DNA of 64,000 bases from Amorphophallus konjac (taxonomy: Eukaryota; Streptophyta; Magnoliopsida; Alismatales; Araceae): the NCBI GenBank assembly GCA_022559845.1, contig CM040118.1, positions 446,212,053-446,276,052 of the forward strand, in the 5' to 3' direction. The position numbers and the translations under genes are program-made. Each line of letters starts with the position of its first letter. Position 1 is the first letter of the stretch. The notes under the pieces were generated by a model. The model did no database searches, was not told where the DNA came from, and was given only the letters and a program-made list of their open reading frames with translations. Shown one piece after another: positions 22,534 to 34,542 of this stretch.

Positions 22534-25500
22534 TGTGACGACTCGGACTCCGAATACCGGATATACCCGATAGGACTACCGAGTAGACCCGATACCACTT
22601 GGAACCCGTGAAGCCTCCCAAGAGTTGTAAAGCTCTGAAGGGAAAAAGGATTATCGTGTAGTACATTGAAGTCACAGATATAACAGTAAATAATTAAATT
22701 TCATTAATCAGGTTTGCTAAAGTAGCATAAATAAAATTACTTTTTAATTAACAGTTAAAATTAACAATTATACCAGAGTCCAGTCCAAAGGAAAGACAAG
22801 TACAGTCCAACAGAAAGAAAGACGTACACTGAGGTCGGGGGAAGCTCGACGTGGGTACCGCTGGCAACTACGAACTCGCCATACCAGGAACCGCAAAGGA
22901 AGCAGAGACGACCACACCTGAAAAGTAGGGGTGAGCCTCGTGTCACTGGCTCAGTAGGGGTCACGCGGATCCCCACTGAAAAATAACGTAGTAACACGGA
23001 ACAACAGCCAAAACAACAGTAGTAGTAAAGCAGGAAAACTACCATTAGAAAACTGTAAAAGAAAATCGAAAACGGGAGGAGTAGAAATGGCTAAAAGAAA
23101 ATGGAAAAGCAAAGCCACGGAAAGACCGGAACACGATCTCTGAGAGAAGCTCGGCTCCCTAAGCTACCCCAATAGTGACAGAAAGGCGAACCCTGATCTC
23201 ACAAAGTCAGGAATTACCGATCCATCGGTAGGCACAAGGCCCAAGGCCTACTGAAATTGGAAAAAAGCCTAGAAAAGATCTAGACAAACAACAGACTCTG
23301 ACGCATACATGACTAGAATGTCGTGTATTCGACACCGAGCTATCCTCGGCAGAGCCAAGAACGGACTAACTCGGAAGGGGAAACTGAACTCAGACGAAGC
23401 CAAGGTCAGGCTAACTCGGAAGGGGAAGACAGACTCCGAGAAATGTGAGAGTCACGTGTCACGTGACGGGAGCACCTCCTCACTAGAAGAATAGCAAGAT
23501 GCGTCCACTGACGTCTTACACTGCGCCGCAAGTATCTCGCTACGAACGCCGAGAACGATGGAGACTGAGATACTCTCTGAACCAGAACATGAACTACATT
23601 AACGAGTGACTAGTCAGGGTCACGCCAGTCGGCGCCAGTCCAAACGCCCCTGACCATGTGTGCACACACCGACTCTTGCCTAGAGCTAGGCCTCTAGCTA
23701 GTTTTCCCCCCAGCAGGACGCTACTGTTACGCAGGGGCCCACGGAAACTAGCTTACAAACTGTAAAATGGGACTACCCCGCCACCTCTCTCAGGTGAGAT
23801 CGACACGAAACGTCATCGGGCTACGACTAGTGGAGGCTCACTAGACACAAAGACTCTGAAACACGAGTGCGGGAGTACATACATGCTAAGCACGCACTAT
23901 CACCCATACTACGAAGCACAAAGATAGTACACCAACTGCCAACAGACTCAGGACATGGCAACTAGACCTTCTAATGCAACGATCCTTGAGTCTCATGACT
24001 CGGAGTCAAGATCGTCATACAAAGCGGAACAAGCCGCCAATCAGTCTAATCCTAAGTCAAAGAAACGACACACGGAGACCTGAGAGAGCGTCAAGACCCT
24101 CAAAGCATCTGGACACATAAAATGAGGTAGGACAGTACCTCAAGGCATCCAGAACCACTGTCTCGAGCTATCCAGAATAGTCAAGACACACACAAGGTTA
24201 CTTGTCAACCACTGGGTCTCACCGGGTTGATCAGAACCTAAAGAATGACTTTCAAGCAATAGATAAACCTAACCAATAGCAGGGTATGCCTGGCTATCTG
24301 ATAACATGGTTATAGCCCTCATAGGATATCAAAAGACATCCACGAGACAATGGGCAAACAACGAGGTCAAGCCAAGGCACTTGGAAACCAACACGTCGGG
24401 AAACGATACGCAGGAATTAAGCGGAGGAACATACGCTGGCGGTCATAGAATGGGCCGCTAGGGGACTGTAACGGTCAATGATTAGGCCGCTAAACCCAGT
24501 GAACCATAAACCGACCTATTCAGTCAAACCACCCAAGCGGTCTAATATAGATCCGCCACACAGACTAGGCGGTCCAAGAGACAACCGCCACACTAACCGC
24601 CCTAAAACATTGACCTAAGTCAAATAGCATGTAGCGGCCTAAGAAAGGTGCGCTACAGCGAAGAAACGCATGAAGGTTGGGCCACCAAGGCCAATCGACT
24701 AAAATTCTTGACTAGGTCTAAAACCACGGTAACACGAATACCGAGGCAAACCACAAGCCGCCGAGATCATCTCCTCAAGATGAGAGCTCAAGGGAGGCCA
24801 CTCACATGCGGGGGAACCCCACCGCACTCACACCGATACACGGTGACTCGATCGAGCGTAACACAAAGCCCGAGACACACATCCCTACGGACACGCTAAT
24901 CGAAGTAACACGGCACTTCTCGACACCCTAGAAAGATGGACACAGAACCCACAAGGTGTCCGGGACACTCGCGAGGCCATAGGTCGGTCATTGGGTCTCA
25001 ACCGGACCGACCAGGACTGAAAATGAACATAAATATAGAATTCCGGTCGACTTGATCCCTGGGGTCGGTCGACCGGCCCAGGGTGGTCGGTCGACCGGAC
25101 CAACGACCGGACCCAACACGGTCATACAGGCAACCGCCGGTCGACCGGCCCATCCGGTCCGGTTGACCGATTACGGCGGAGAATCGGCCAATCCAAGCCC
25201 TAAAGCCCGGTTCCACGCCCTGTTCGATCTCGGTCGAAGGGGAAAACATCTACAAAGACAATACCGACCTTCCACACTCCGGAAAGGGTCAAAACAACGC
25301 ACAAACGGCTAGAAACGGGCAATCCCATTGAATTGACCCTAATTGAGTCACCGGGGTTCCCGGGCTCGTACCGGCCCCAAATGACAACCAATCAACACGA
25401 AATCAACGGATCTGGAACGCTGACATTCCAGAGGTTCGATTGATACCAACTGATCTAAAAATCGTCTCCATTTTCCAGCGAACTTTGCGAACACCCCAAA

Positions 25501-25968
25501 AGCATGATTTTATCGAACTTGAAAGAAACCCACTCGTATGCTCACCGTTCGGTGTGAAACTTCGAGGAGACGTAGAGGAGAAGTAGAGCTTCCGTCACCC
25601 TACCTCCACCAACGATTCTGTGCACCGTAGTGACTAAACCGCGTCGAAAACCGCATCGCGAGCTCGACCATCGGCTTTGAATCCACCGTTTGGGATCGCG
25701 CCAGAAACGGTCCGATCCTCGCCCCATCGCGCACCCGATCACTCCCACAGCATCACCTCTGCCTGTCCGAGCCTCCTCCGTCTGCAGCCAGAGTCGAAAG
25801 GGCGAGAGAAGAGAGAAAACGGGGGAGAGAGAAGTCACGACCGCGAATGAGAAAAGGAAAGAAGAAAAGGAAAAGAAATTAGGAATTTTCCTAATTTATG
25901 AAAATTCGATAATTGACCCGAAAATGGACTAATTCAAAAAAATACGCTAAAATAGTCGAAACGATCCT
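22534..25968 (-). repeat. 5' LTR of C, outer 190 bp missing
   Basis: It aligns with 16876-20354 throughout and stops abruptly after 'acgatcct', where the left LTR continues for 190 bp to its terminus. Palindrome arrays are at 24438-24660 and 25044-25171. Confidence 0.85.
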
Positions 25969-27666
25969 TTGATTAGGGCCCTTAATGCTTATGAGGCTAT
26001 TATTGAGGGGAATGGGGCTAATAATGTCGATATTCATAAGGCACTGGTGTCTGACCAAGTTTCTTTGGAGGAAGAAGTCAATAAAGGGGTAGTCAGGTGG
26101 GTAGATACAGGGCAAGGGGACCAATGGATAGATACTAGGCAAAGGTTCCACCCGATCTTGATAGATTGATGGCCATTGATCATTACATGCCCCTTAAAGA
26201 AGAGAACTAGCTCATACATGTGGCTAATTTTTAAATCAATAATGTTCGAGACCAACACATTTTTGGGCCACAGGCATACATATATCATCTTGTCTTCAAA
26301 TGGCCTGAATGTTAGAATTTAAAAGAAGATAAGATAACATGGTGGCTAATCATGAAATCAACTTGTTGGTTATTGGGCCTCATTGTGCCTGGCTGAAGAC
26401 GTTAAATTTAGTGCTTGTTGGGAGGCAACCCAACGTTTCCTCTTTTATGTTCCAATAAGTCATTTCCATTTTTTTTTGTATTTGTAGGAGTCAGATGTAG
26501 CATCAGGAGGATGTCCAGCAAGAATCACGTCTGCTCGCCCCAGGTTGTACCTTTCCTTCCCAAGCGTTCATGTGCACTATTCTTTTCACATATTGTTCAT
26601 ATCATCAGAGACGATGCTACTCAAGTTGGGGGGTAAGGGTAATCATTGTAAAATTCTCTCTCAACCTGCTGCCTCATTTTGTAAAAAAAAAAGACCCAAC
26701 TGAGTTTTCATGATTCATGCTTTTATAAAAGAGACTCTGAAATGGATAAGACTGTGGAGAAGGATGATGGAATGATATTTTAGTGTCTAGTCATGGGAAC
26801 TAATTTAGAATCTCCTAATGTCTCTTAGCATCAAGAAAAAAAAATCACTTGCACACTAATGAAACAGGAAGGACAAGCCTTCTGTCATTTGGTATGGTGT
26901 TTGATACTTTGCCCTCCCTAGTGAAGAGTTAGATCTGGAAAAAAAATAACAACCATGAAAAATGCCCCTGATCCTAGTAACCGGGCCTACTTCTTCTAAG
27001 GCAAGAGTTGAGGTTTGCGTCAAACGGTGAAGGGTTGTGTAGCACCATGTGTTAAAAAAAATGAATGAAAAAAAAAACTATGAAAAATGCCCCTGATCTT
27101 AGTAACCGGGCCTACTTCTCCTAAGGCAAGAGTTGAGGTTCACATCAAACGGTGAAGGGTTATGCAGCACCATGTGTTACAAAGAAAAAAAAAGAAGAAG
27201 AAAAAAGAAAAGAAAAGTGAAGGCCATTGATCAAAGCTCTGATCTGGGAGGTAGAGTTGAAAGAATTAAAATAAAACTTTAATTAATCGAATCGTAGTAG
27301 ATTTTTTCTTTTCAAATTTGTTGCTAATTAAATTCCTCTAAATGTGGTATTTCGTTAGTAATTCTTTCAGGTCCCTGACTTGAGACACCTAGCTACAATG
27401 ATAATATGGAGGATGCATTTGTCCAAACTGTGGATTTAGATTTCACGTGCACAAGTGCTATGAGACTTAGGGAGTATTCTAAGAAAGTTTGAGCATCATG
27501 TTCTAATCCTATGGCTAGCATGCTTTAATAATTCTAAAATCCTAATATGTAGTCGATTCCACGAAGGTGGATCTTGACTTGAGGCATGAAACTTTTAAAC
27601 TCTTGTTGGTCCCTAATTTTTATTTGTTTGAATTGCTAAGGGACTAACAATGAGTAAGTTGGGGGG
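25969..27666 (+). other. Distal internal region of A
   Basis: It starts at the C truncation point. 25969-26169 is open and may be the tail of an A reading frame, but it shows no recognisable domain. The rest is non-coding 3' region with a conserved 'gcttgttgggaggcaaccca' block (26413-26432), known from the area between the last ORF and the 3' LTR in Athila-like elements. A tandem duplication at 26955-27190 and the polypurine tract (27661-27666) follow. Confidence 0.6.
26955..27190 (+). repeat. 125-bp tandem duplication in the A 3' region
   Basis: Two copies begin ATGAAAAATGCCCCTGAT at 26955 and 27080. They differ at scattered positions, so the duplication predates this insertion. Each is followed by an A-rich stretch. 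Confidence 0.8.
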
Positions 27667-28314
27667 TGTGTTAAGTGCTTAATTATCTATGTTTATTCAT
27701 ATCGCACTCATCATTTTTTGTGCTTTAACGAAGATACTTATGCAATTTTTAATGATAATATCGGCCTCACATAAAATCGAGAATTTGCTATAATTAATGG
27801 GACTTCAGGCATCTTTAAAAATAAAAGAATTGCACAATTAAATTTAGTCACGATTGGAGGGCAAACGATAAAGTATATAACTTTTCTTTTGAGGGACCCA
27901 TGTATAATTTTTTTTCATCTCTTCAATCAACCTTGTGAACAGGAACATGAAGTGGCCCTCTCGCATGCATCTTCTACCATGGTAAGGTGCATGTACAACA
28001 TCCAATGAGATCTCCTGGGGAGCCTACAAGATCTCATGGGGAGCTTGCGAGATCGAATGGGAGCAGGCGATAGTAGCACCTTGGGCAGCGACCCCCCTCC
28101 TGCGAACAGATCGCCACACATATGTGCTGACAAGGCATTCATGCAGTGTGCATGAAGATGGCAAGGCAAGCCAGGCATGTTGGCAGATGGCAGGGCCGCA
28201 AGCGAACAGCTTCAGGCAATAGTAGTGGGCATGCTCCGGGCAGGTGGCAGCGCAGGCCAGATGGTGCAGACGGCTAGTTGGAAAGGCACGTGCATGGTGG
28301 CATGGCTCTCCCAT
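27667..28314 (+). repeat. 3' LTR of A, left part
   Basis: It starts TGTGTTAAGTGC after a GTTGGGGGG purine tract. From 28044 it aligns with 9782 onward of the 5' LTR. It is cut at 28314 by E2, with TSD cccat (28310-28314), and resumes at 57628. Confidence 0.8.
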
Positions 28315-30430
28315 TGGTGAGGACACCAGAGCCAGAGTTCGGCTCGACTCAGCGAGCCGCCGATACCGGACACGTAGCACGACTCGGTCGACGCCGATAA
28401 CTTTGTGGCTGGGGGACAGTCTATAGTCTCCACCGGAGCTTTGATACTTTAGTACATATTTTTGTACATATTTATATTTTGTACGTATTTGGTTGTATTT
28501 GGCATGTATTTGGGTTGTATTTTGGTTTGTATTATTTTGGGTTTTAATATTAGGTCAATGGGATAATAATTGACCAAGCATTTATATTTTTGATTTATTA
28601 TGGTTCAAGGGGGGATTAAAATGGTCGAAGGGGAATAAATTAACCAAGCCATTTATGTTGACTTGGAGAGAGGGGCGCCCCCCTCTTTGTCCCCTTGTGG
28701 GATTAAATTAATCACCCTTGTCCCCCATTTCCCCATTATACCCCCTTGACTAAGGGCATCTTAGGTCATTTGTCCAGGTCTAGGGTTTAGTATATAATGT
28801 CTCTTGTTGCATTTTGATCAATTTTAATGAATGAAAATTATTGGAAAATTGCCTTGGGCGCCCCCCCCTCTCTCTTGTTCTTCCTTGTTCTTCCTCTTCC
28901 TCTTCCTTGCAGTAGCAAGATCTAGGGTTTGAGACCCTTTCTTGGGAGCGATTCCCAATTCTATCTCCTCCCCTGGATGCAACGTCCAGCTTCTGCCGCC
29001 GCCGCCTCCGTTCGTGCCGCCACCAAGCCACCACAGCCATCTTTCCGAGCTGCTTTCCTAGATTCCGACATGCAAATCTGAAGCTCAAAGAAAAGGCTAT
29101 AACTCCAGATCCTACCGTCATATGGAGCTGAGCTTTTGAGGGTTGGTTCCCCCAGTTCTTTTTCATTCCCAGTTTAAATTTCATGCAGATCAGAGTCCAT
29201 TTGAGTCCCTTCCTAGTCATTTGTTTCACCCCCTCACAGTCTGCCTGTGTGCAGATCTGCGAGATAGGCACCTGGTAGTTGATTTTTCCCACCCCTCAAA
29301 CGCTGTGAGAAAAATACAAAAAAATTATGGTGTGATCACCTCCTTCCCCCCTCCCTCTAAAATAATCCCCAAGCCCTATATCCTCCATCTGATTTTCGGT
29401 CAAACTCTATAAATAGGTAGGTCCCGTTCTACCCTGTTTGTTCTGTGTTTCGGGACAGAGACCACAGTCAACTTGCAGAGGTTTTCATTTTCAACCCAGC
29501 CGTTGGACGGACCTGAGTTTCCAGTATGTTGAAGCCCTTCATGTCCTCTTTCCAACGGTGATATGTCATCTCGATCTGACATCGGATCTGGCCGTGCCGA
29601 CTGTTTTCGTGGAAGCGCGCAGTTCTGCTTCGAACCAGGCCAGTGAGGAAGGCAACTGTAGAAATTCATCGAAAAATACATCAGAGAGGATTCAGTGACC
29701 ACCACTCCCGGGGGTCGACCAGGGACCCTCTGCCATCGTCCCGGTGAATCGCCGCCTTCAGAAGCTCGCCGGAAGTTGACATCCCTTTGGACGTCCGTGT
29801 TTGCTATCCTACCGGCCAGCAAATCGCCGAACCGGAACCGCTGCCCGCAACTGCCCGGAACCCGCTGCCTTGCTGCCCGCCAACCCGAGTTCTGTGCTCC
29901 CGGTGCCACTGTGTAGCCTTTTACCTCCCTGCGTGGAGTGGGACGTACAATCTTTGCTGTAAAATAATCTTTACTATTGTACCGGGAGTTACGGAACTTG
30001 GCCGGGACATCTTCCCCACGCCCCGAGCGTGGAGGTACACTCGCCTCTCTACTTTTGTCTTATTTGCTTAGCCAGTATAAGTTCTAGATGCCGCTGCATG
30101 GGTTAGGTTATCTAGCTCGTTATATAATTTAGTCACCGCTGTGAGTTGTGAGTGCGAGACCCGTCACGTGACTCATTCCGAGCACGAGAGTGAGCTGACC
30201 ACCTGAGATTCAATGCCGATTTCTCAACCGTGCAGTTCGACACGTTTCCCTCGCTGGGGATGATCGTGAGCGAGTACTTCTTGTTCGGGGCACGCTTGCC
30301 TCTTCAAGAACCACGTTAGGTGCCGAGCCACTTGTATCATCGCTGGTCGCGTCGTCTTTGGGTCGTGTCGTCACCTAGAGTCCAAGGTTCGCAATAAGTC
30401 TGAGTCGAGTCCCATTGTCGTCCCGCATCA
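28315..30430 (+). repeat. 5' LTR of E2 (2116 bp)
   Basis: It ends GTCCCGCATCA directly before a primer site. It contains a TATA box at 29408-29415 and the CG-rich end region shared with solo LTR J. It matches the 3' LTR pieces 44555-44819 and 55776-57622. Confidence 0.9.
29408..29415 (+). promoter_or_regulatory. TATA box of the E2 5' LTR
   Basis: TATAAATA in 'actctataaataggtagg'. The 3' LTR copy near 56598 reads CATAAATA, so its core promoter is altered. Confidence 0.6.
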
Positions 30431-30433
30431 AAT

Positions 30434-30445
30434 TGGTATCAGAGC
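30434..30445 (+). promoter_or_regulatory. Primer binding site of E2 (tRNA-iMet)
   Basis: TGGTATCAGAGC, the complement of the initiator tRNA-Met 3' end, starts three bases after the LTR. Confidence 0.85.
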
Positions 30446-32240
30446 CAAGTTGAGTCTAGGGTAGTCTTCATAGCACGGTCTTAGTCTAGGGTAGTTTTGT
30501 CTTAGGTTACATTTCACTCCTATACCAAAAGGTGTTCCCGGAACGATAGGTTACGCATATTGGGAAGGTAGCACACTTGCGTGAGTGCGATCTTTGGATA
30601 AAACCTCCACCCCGTAACGGATACTGGTTGAGTCTAGTCGAGTCTGCATTCCAACTTTGCATTAATGTTTTCGGGTCGTGTCTAGTCCATTAGGAAGTTA
30701 GTTGTCTTGTCCCGAGTGTCTGCATGTCCAACCCACCCATAAGTTTCCCCAATTCCCTATGGGTTCCCAGTACCATCACCCTGACACTATGGGTGAACCC
30801 CGAGGTCCCACCCAGGGATGCCGATCTCTGGATGACTTGTTCGCTCTACTCATGGAGCGCATGGATAGGTCCGACCAAACTCGTAGGGAGCATATCGACC
30901 ACTTGGTGGGCCGTTTCAAGGCCATGGAGGACCGTGCTGAGGCTTTCGACCGATCTGTCCAAGGTCTGGTTGGAAAGTTAGAGAGTGTGGGAAGAATCCC
31001 CCGCCAGGAGCTCCCCGGAGCTGTTCCAGCCCCTCAGGCGCCGGCTGCCCAGCCCGCCCCTCTGGCCACCCATAGTGGAAGAAGCTATTTCCCTGACCAG
31101 TGTCCTTCACATTCCCCTATCTTAGAGGACACACATTCCGAGGAAGCCCCACCCGGGCTTATTCTAGTGAGTTATGAGGCTGACCAAGAGTTGGCCGAGG
31201 AGTACCTCGCTGAGGTTGTGAGGATAGAGAGCGATCCCAAAGAGTGCCTAGTGGGCCAGGGTGAGGCGCCAGCCAACAACTCCATCTTGTTATTCACTCC
31301 AACCCCACCGGTAGTCCCGGAGCTATCTGTCCCGCCCACCTTGTCCTCGGTGGAAGTGCAATCCGCCTGTTGGTTCCCACAGAGTGCAATCGGATCTAGA
31401 AGGGGGGGTTGAATAGATCCTATTAATAACTATGGCCTATTTAAATCTTGACCTCTAAACACATAAATCACCTCTATAAATCAATAAAACACTTAGGCAT
31501 ACAGAGCAGCGGAATAGATAGGAGTGGAGCAAGCAATGGTGTTAAAGCACGATGCCCAGCTCAGACAGGTCGACACACAGGGCAGTGAGGTCAACACCTT
31601 TACCGCGGGTCACAGCACAGGTCGATAATTCTACCTATAAGGTCGACACTTCTTCAGTAGGATCCAGCTATGTAGTGAGCTGGGGTCTACACTTCAGAGC
31701 AGTAAGGTCGACACCTCTCACAAGGCACAAAACACAGGTCGACACTTCTTCAAGAGCAATTAAGATCCAAATGAGATGTAATATAATGAATCACAAAGAT
31801 CTTAGATCAGAGTAGCTAAGTGTTAAATGACTTGCTTAATGTGTGAGAGCAGTGGAGATCACTAAAGTGCATGAGTGTTGAATGAGGTGAATACCCTTGG
31901 CAAAGCTTTCACCTTGGTACCCGTGTGCAAGGGTGCAGCAGGCAACCCAAGGAGCTGATGCGGTTAAAGACACAGAAGAGAAAGCAGCTCACACAAATTA
32001 TGATAATCCCTTTGCTTGGAAAATGCTCCAAAGTGCCTATAAGCAAGAGTGCTGCAGACACTTGAGGAGATACATGTTCGCAACGATAGTGAGGGGATCA
32101 AGATGAGACAATTTGTGCAAGCAGAACGCTTGAGTGAGCAGAGAAATTAAATGGCGAAGTATCGTACAAACCTGTGAAATGGGGATAGAAGTAATAGAAC
32201 AAGCTCACAGTAAATACAACCCACAACACAAGGATTTTAA

Positions 32241-32296
32241 GGTGGTTCGGTTGTTAGCCCACAACCTACGTCCACCCCACACCAAACTCGGTGTGG
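32241..32296 (-). other. Conserved two-hairpin element in Copia LTR (copy 3)
   Basis: Read on the minus strand, hairpin 1 pairs CCACACC with GGTGTGG (plus 32290-32296 and 32277-32283). The outer stem pairs GGTGG with CCACC (plus 32272-32276 and 32241-32245). Hairpin 2 pairs GGTTGT with ACAACC (plus 32261-32266 and 32249-32254). The 5' LTR copy is at 41190-41245 with two arm mismatches. Confidence 0.65.
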
Positions 32297-32323
32297 CTTT
32301 TCGGCTGACACACAGCTTGATCC

Positions 32324-32401
32324 GCTGAGCAGCACAGCTTGCTTACACAGCTGAGCAACACAGCTTGCTTATATAGCTGAGCAACACAGCTTGCTTTCTG
32401 T
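32324..32401. repeat. 26-bp triplicate in the E3 LTR
   Basis: Three consecutive copies starting GCTGAGCA at 32324, 32350 and 32376. The same triplicate is in the other LTR at 41273, 41299 and 41325. Copy 2 holds TATATAAG on the minus strand here. Confidence 0.8.
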
Positions 32402-33591
32402 AGACTAACATCATGAGTCACCCAGAGGATCTGATCCTCTCTTCCTATGAAACCACAGAGGGAACCCGTTCCCTAAACATGGGATCGGAAAAACTAGATG
32501 TATTGGTGATAGACGAACCATAATAGATAGAAGCTGAATATTGTAAGTTCAGTGGAGAAGGAATAAAGACAATCTAGACAACAGCTAAAAAATGGATCAA
32601 GACAACGGAGCTGGTGATTGCAGTTACAAGATTGGATCTAAGGATCCTTTTCTTCAAGCACCGGTAGACTGCAGGGTTTGTCTTCTCTCTCAAGGCTGCT
32701 CTTTCTTCTTCTTCTACTCTCACAGCATTGGACTATGTCAACCAAGTGCTGGGCTGCTCTCACACTTTCTTAGGAGTGTTTTTGGTGGATGTTCGAGAGC
32801 GTGGCTCTGTGTGGACGACAGCAGCAGCTTCTTCAGTTGAAGAAGCTTGGTATAAATAGGTAAGAACTAGTTGTAACGCCAGGGAAAAATGGCGCCAAGA
32901 AGTCTCTGATGGACCAATGCACCGGCTGTATTTTCCCTCCATAATTTCCCTTGAAGCATGCGCCAGGGTGAAGTGAGAGCTTGGAGTCTTCCAGGCAAGT
33001 TCTATGTTCGACGGTGGCAGCACCTGGAAGAAGTGACTGAGTCTTCTCATTTAGATGCTTGGAGATCTTCTCATTAAATGCTCCTACAGGCCTGCTATCT
33101 TCCATTGGCTGAGCTGGGCTTTCAGTACAAGGATAGGTACAATGGCAGACAGTGTTAAGGAACCGATCAGATTTTCCTTTAGACAGCATCAGATATTCAC
33201 ATTAAATTTCCCTCAGATAAGCAGTCTTCTCATTCTGCACAGGTGTACTCTTCTGCGTATTATGGATGGTTGGACAACCCATTGGTCGATAGCACGATAG
33301 AGGCAGACTGCGGAGTGTCCTATTCCCACCAGTAGATAGTATGGATAGGCAGACAGATAGGACTGACAATGCGGCAGACTGAAGTGGCTCTTCCAGCTGG
33401 ATTACTGACAAAAAAATCATCTCCAAAAGATAGATAAATGAGTGATAAGATGGTGGAGCAAGGGTCAGACCTTGGGACGTGGTCCAGACCCCAAAATCCT
33501 TAATTTTAATGATTTGCGGTTCCTTTTTCTCTCTCTGGATGGCCCACTGATCTGACAGATTATTTGCTTGAGGATTCTTGGAAGAACAAGG

Positions 33592-34090
33592 GTGTCGACC
33601 TCCTGTATGAAAAGAGTCGACACATCTTAGTAGTATATTCAATAGTGCACTTCTTGGAAGTATAAGAGTGTCGACCTCCTTCGAGGTAAGTGTCGAGACA
33701 TCCTTTGAATATCTTGAAGGCCCATGACCGATGTGTCGAGACTTCAGACGACAGTGTCGGGACATGTATGCTTGGTTCCAAGTTGTCATCAAGACTGTGT
33801 TGAGACAGCATCAAGCAATGTCGAGACATGTGAGCCATGTGCAGGAATAAACACACAAGTGTGTCGACACTTTTCTGTTAGAGTGTCGAGACAACCTTTG
33901 AAAGGTTTTGAGAACAGCTTCTGCCGGTTACATATACGTTCTGGTTGAACCTAGATGTGTCGACACATTTCTGTTAGTGTGTCAAGACATCCCTTGAAAG
34001 GATTTGAGAACAACTTCTGCCTCAGCTGATTTCTTCCTGAGGTGTCAAGACATTTGTTAGATATGTCGACACATGCTTTATGTGCAGAGA
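33592..34090. repeat. GTGTCGAC/GTGTCGAGAC palindrome array in the E3 3' LTR
   Basis: About a dozen sites with core TGTCGACA or TGTCGAGACA occur, often in pairs 21-23 bp apart (33592/33615, 33668/33690, 33733/33754). The second LTR has the same set at about 42546-43025. A sparser group of GGTCGACA sites is at 31565-31745. All have the form TGTC-N2-GACA or GGTCGAC, related to the GGTCGACC sites of B and C. Confidence 0.75.
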
Positions 34091-34542
34091 TGTCATCCGA
34101 AGGTGTCAAGATATTTTTCTTTTTAATTCAGCCCTTGATTGGAGTATGCTCAGACCTTGATGTATGGACCTTAAGCAACATGCACAGACCTGATATGGGT
34201 TGGCCAGGGATTGCACGGACCTTGATCTACTTATGTGCTCAGTCCTTAGTTCATTTTCCTTGGCTTTCTTGCATCGACCTTGGTCCTTCATTCTTATGCA
34301 GCCTAATGCCTCATCTGTGTATCTTACTTGATTTCTTTCAATCCTTGCAGACACACTTTGTTGCCGGTGTTGGTTTGACCTGAGATGCATGAGTGTTTGT
34401 CGCTATCAATTGCAGGACAACCTGTATTAATGAATCATAGTTAGATATCATCGAAACTAAAGAATATTAAACATAAGCCTAACATACATAGTCAGCCATC
34501 ATCAAAACACTGGAGTTACACATGTTATACCCTTGACCAACA

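Larger units (their letters stand above)
16876..25968 (-). mobile_element. Non-coding long-LTR Ty3-type element 'C'
   Basis: Two direct copies of a long LTR flank a short internal region of about 2 kb. Orientation is minus: a TGGTATCAGAGC primer site (22531 down to 22520) adjoins the right-hand LTR, and a GAGGGGAGGC purine tract (20554 down to 20545) adjoins the left-hand LTR. No gag or pol frame exists in 20545-22533, so this is a non-autonomous derivative that would need proteins from another element. The right-hand (5') LTR lacks about 190 bp at its outer end relative to 20355-20544, and no TSD is visible. A deletion therefore removed the outer edge and possibly adjoining A sequence. Confidence 0.8.
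31368..34542 (-). repeat. 3' LTR of E3 (3175 bp)
   Basis: Complete LTR next to the purine tract. It holds GTCGAC-type palindromes (31565-31745 and 33592-34090), a 26-bp triplicate (32324-32401) and the two-hairpin element (32241-32296). Confidence 0.9.

Noticed and set aside
30434..30445. Possible tRNA gene at TGGTATCAGAGC
   Set aside because: Only the 12-base primer complement is present, adjacent to an LTR. There is no cloverleaf.
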